Source: Cryptomeria japonica
Taxonomy: Eukaryota; Streptophyta; Pinopsida; Cupressales; Cupressaceae
DNA: 64,000 bases
Assembly: GCF_030272615.1 (NCBI RefSeq)
Contig: NC_081405.1
Location: 469,266,008 to 469,330,007 of the forward strand
Direction: 5' to 3'
In this document: piece by piece, positions 61,216-64,000 of the stretch
Layout of the letters: each line of letters begins with the position of its first letter
How positions within the stretch are numbered: the first letter of the stretch is position 1
Notes under the pieces: model-generated
What the model saw: the letters and a program-made list of their open reading frames with translations, nothing else
Told to the model about the DNA's origin: nothing
The model's database searches: none
Position numbers and translations under genes: made by a program

Positions 61216-61389
61216 ACATAGTGTTAACCAGTGCACTGACCTTTTACATAGAAAAAAGCTACCAAAAACACTTTAGCAACACTAAAACAGTTTCAAAACA
61301 TCAAAAACACATATCGAAGAGAGTTCAACAACAAAACAATAGGGCCCAACCCCAAATGAAAGCAAAAAGACCAACAACCTAAGACCTAA

Positions 61390-63100
61390 GGGCCAATTTA
61401 TTTTCCAGTCATGTCTACGACCTTATCCCATTCATCATAGAGGAACTTATATAGCTCCTTGGCCACCTATTTGTCAGGGTAGAGATATGAAGCACATGTA
61501 GGTAGAATTTGTTGATGTTGACCATCTGCTTGTCTCTGATATCCAACTTGTGCTTTATTTCATTTATTTCCTCTTTGAGTTCCTTGGTTTCTAGGACCTG
61601 TCCCAGGTTGTCAATGTGTTTCAATAGCTCATGGAACTCATTGTTAAGGTCTTGCAACTCCTCCATACTAGGGTTACCCTTGGGAACCTCTTCTTCTTCT
61701 TTTTGAATATCATGTTGCTGCTCTTGCATTAGCAAACTCATACCACCTTCTTTTTATTTTTTGTCCCTAACAGACTCCTTGTTTTTAAGCCCATAATCCC
61801 TAGGAACCCCCACATTAGCCTGGGTTCTAGAATCCAACTTAGAGGCCCTATGAACAATAGGATCCACCATTTTCATAATTTTGTTTGAGTCCACCAGGTC
61901 AATTTTCCCAATAGGTTCCTCCTTGTTAGAATTCAAATTCTCAGTATCTAGAGGGGGCCCAGGGATCACCACATATGTCACATCCATAGAGGCCATGGCG
62001 GCCACTTCACCCACTAATAAACTACCACTACCCCTACCCTCTTCAAGGTCATCCTTAGAGTTTTTTGTGTTTTGAGGTTTTCCCTTCTTCTCAGTAGAGA
62101 CCTTGGAGGCAAGTCTGCGAGACCTCCTTTTTCCCTTCGTTTCAAGAGTAGGGTTCTCCTCTTCCAGCTTGTCAAATGAAGAATTATAAAGGATAATTCT
62201 TTTCCACTACCTAGGGGACTTTCCTTTCCCTTGTTTGCAATGGGTTTCTTTTCCTTTCCAGCCGAGGAGGATGGGAAGGTGTGAGGGGCTAGCTTAGAAA
62301 TTGAAATAGAGGATGAGGGAAACTTGGGGGAAGAAAAAGATTTAGCAGGAAGATGAAACAAAGTGGAGGGGGCCAGGCCGCTAGGGGATGAGAGACAGAT
62401 AGTGGGGGTTGAATGAGCATGAAATTCGTAGGGGAGATAGAGACAAGTGGAAATTATAAAGGCTGTAGATAAGGTCCTAGTGAAGGGGATGGGAGGCTTA
62501 TCCACATTCTTAGGGTCGAGGGCTTCCTTTATAGAATTTTCCAAGGAATGCAAAAGATAAAAGGGTAAACAAAGTAAATCATTGTTTGTAAATGGTTCAA
62601 CAAGGGCAAATGGTAGTATTAGAATACCTTGTAGTGGCCCTCGAGGGTGAAATAATTCATAATCATCAGACAATTCTAATTCCATGGGTGTTTGAGCTCC
62701 TCCCTAGTGAACCCTCCTTGCAATTTAACCAATTCTTCCTTTCCCCTAATATATCTATTCAGACCCTTGCTATTGGTGATGTGGCTAGTACTTTTCCACC
62801 TTCTACCATCTTGAGAAAGGTTCATCACCTGAGCAATGGTTTCCTCAAAGATGTCAAAGGAGATTCCTCCAACAACAACCCTTCTATTACTCCAGGAAGC
62901 CGCAAATTAAGCATAAATTTGCTCATCATGGCCACGAAGGTTCTCCATAAATTTCGCCACCCTACCTTCCACACAATAGTTCTAGACCACTACATCCTAT
63001 TTAAAATCATTAGGTTTGTCAAGGTCATAGAGGAATTTGTCACCTCCCATGGTCGACTTAGGAAACTTAACAATGAGAGCTTTTTCGCAAGCATGAGACA
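61390..63100 (-). pseudogene. Broken retroelement ORF: globular domain, linker, coiled coil, hydrophobic tail
   Basis: Read from right to left. A globular part (about 63095-62500) contains LIVKFPKSTMGGDKF, GISFDIFEETIAQVM, NYFTLEGHYKVF, then after a frameshift LCLPFYLLHSLENSIKEA. A Ser/Pro/Lys-rich linker follows (about 62450-62080), then an acidic stretch (about 62080-61760) and a coiled coil (MEELQDLNNEFHELLKHI and on, about 61680-61530). A hydrophobic tail may follow near 61380-61220 in a broken frame. At least two frameshifts and several stops are present. I do not recognise a named family. The design resembles the extra ORF at 2183-5479 but I see no direct sequence match. It could be an envelope-position ORF or a LINE ORF1. 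Confidence 0.55.
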
Positions 63101-63142
63101 TATGCAAAGAGGCAGAGAAAGTGTTCAGAATACAACACTTAA

Positions 63143-63478
63143 TCAAGAAAAACTTTTATCATAAAAGTTAAATATTTTGATAGGGATTTGGCGATCATGC
63201 AACCCTACAATGAAATAATTACCAAAATTATACACCGGACAAGATAAATCATGTGAACCATAAATCAAACCTTTCGACATGACCTTGGGCTTGTAGAAGA
63301 CCATATTGGAATCGGAGCATGAATAATAATCATTAATGCAGGATCCATGTGGAGTAATTTTCTTGATACATCCAATGAATGTAGTCCCTCCAGCTGAGTT
63401 CACTACATGATAACACACACCAACTTCATAATTAGTAAGAAAAAGAGGAAAGTATGCCAATAAATGATGGTGATGCAA
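63143..63478 (-). pseudogene. Unrecognised ORF fragment upstream of the minus-strand retroelement ORF
   Basis: A 111-codon open frame on the minus strand, rich in Tyr, Cys and hydrophobic residues (for example FIGCIKKITPHGSC, CPVYNFGNYFIVG). It ends near the start of the globular ORF. I do not recognise it; it may be a remnant of the same element. Confidence 0.3.
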
Positions 63479-63647
63479 AAATCACACTTCATGGCTGCAT
63501 TGGCAGTCCACATCATTTGATCATTGATGCCAATCAATAAAAGGTTAAATTTTTTCAAATTTGAAAAGTCTCTCCTCTAGTGACCCCTTCGAACCAAGAG
63601 GGAAGGGTGGGAACAACTAGCAGAGGGATTATCCATGAACGATAAAT
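63479..63647. other. Spacer after the RNase H stop
   Basis: On the minus strand this follows the RNase H stop. No poly(A) tail or LTR boundary could be identified, so the end of that element is not defined. Confidence 0.3.
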
Positions 63648-64000
63648 TTAGTACACTTCTCCATTCAGGAGGGAGGGAATACTAAGGGGAAAGGAGTTGG
63701 GATTCCTCCAACATCTCAGACCTTGGACCAAGAGCCTCTGAGCCGCAAGAGCATTAGCCACCCCATTGCCTTCTCTGTAGACATGATTGATGATGAAAGA
63801 GTCTAACCTAGAGATAAGCTTGATAATGTCTCTAATAATACCTTAAATCAACCAATTAAGCCTATTTAGCCCTTTGATAGTGTCAATTATGAGTTTAGAG
63901 TCCCCCTCAATGACAATTGACCTGGTGCCAATGGAGAGGGCAATAAAAACACCCCAAGCCAAGGCCATAGATTTAACTTGATTGTTGAAGTGATCATTTA
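63648..64000 (-). pseudogene. RNase H-like domain, C-terminal part (LINE or gypsy aRNH type), broken
   Basis: The frame enters from beyond the window and ends at a stop at 63648-63650. It shows the RVT_3-type RNase H order: LAWGVFIALSIG, then IVIEGDSKLIIDTIKG with a conserved Asp, then NHVYREGNGVANALAA. The usual last motif is VADALA, so the final acidic residue is Asn here, which would impair catalysis. One TAA stop breaks the frame after NWLI. The C-terminal LRCWRNPN tail fits RNase H domains at the end of plant L1-like LINE polyproteins. The rest of the polyprotein would lie right of the window. Confidence 0.8.

Overview
This window looks like repeat-dense intergenic DNA from a large plant genome. 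I see no convincing single-copy host gene, tRNA, rRNA or CRISPR array. The sequence is AT-rich and most of it can be assigned to LTR retrotransposons. The organism is most likely a gymnosperm, possibly a conifer. That is inferred from the style of the elements (Ty3/gypsy-type LTRs of 4-4.6 kb, Copia LTRs with CCGGT-rich ends and a CACCCCCCCTC-type terminus) and not from any marker gene.

Left end (1-8666). A Copia LTR runs into a broken gag with four zinc knuckles. Next comes a broken 1,100-codon extra ORF (2183-5479), a cluster of polypurine tracts and a second, different Copia LTR. The arrangement resembles a Sirevirus-type Copia element that has lost its whole pol gene. An old fragment of a long gypsy-type LTR (about 7014-8666) follows.

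Middle (8667-47580). The host DNA is a degenerate tandem array of about 1.25-kb units in two types. It is split by three minus-strand LTR elements whose target-site duplications can be read directly. Element 1 (9574-21557, TSD TATCT) and element 2 (30777-43708, TSD TCTTT) are two subfamilies of one LARD-like, non-coding family with 4.1-4.6-kb LTRs. Element 3 (23204-45052, TSD CTACT) has 1,054-bp LTRs. Element 2 sits inside element 3, so there are three nesting levels: array, element 3, element 2. LTR divergence judged by eye agrees with that order.

Right part (47580-64000). About 4.5 kb holds nothing I recognise. A decayed plus-strand Ty3/gypsy element follows: 5' LTR 52202-53434, iMet-type primer site, gag start, and integrase with D, D and E still visible at 58463-60497. 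It is interrupted by a 4.1-kb solo LTR (TSD ATAGA), by a minus-strand Copia solo LTR of the same family as the one at position 1, and at its right edge by a truncated copy of the 4.1-kb LTR. The last 2.8 kb, on the minus strand, hold a broken ORF with a globular part, an acidic/basic linker, a coiled coil and a hydrophobic tail, plus the end of an RNase H-like domain cut by the window edge.

The main interest lies in structure, not in genes: the LARD pair with GC-rich hairpin islands at the presumed transcription start, the pol-less element with a large extra ORF, the strong CAG-to-TAG pattern of its stops, and the tandem array used as an insertion target.
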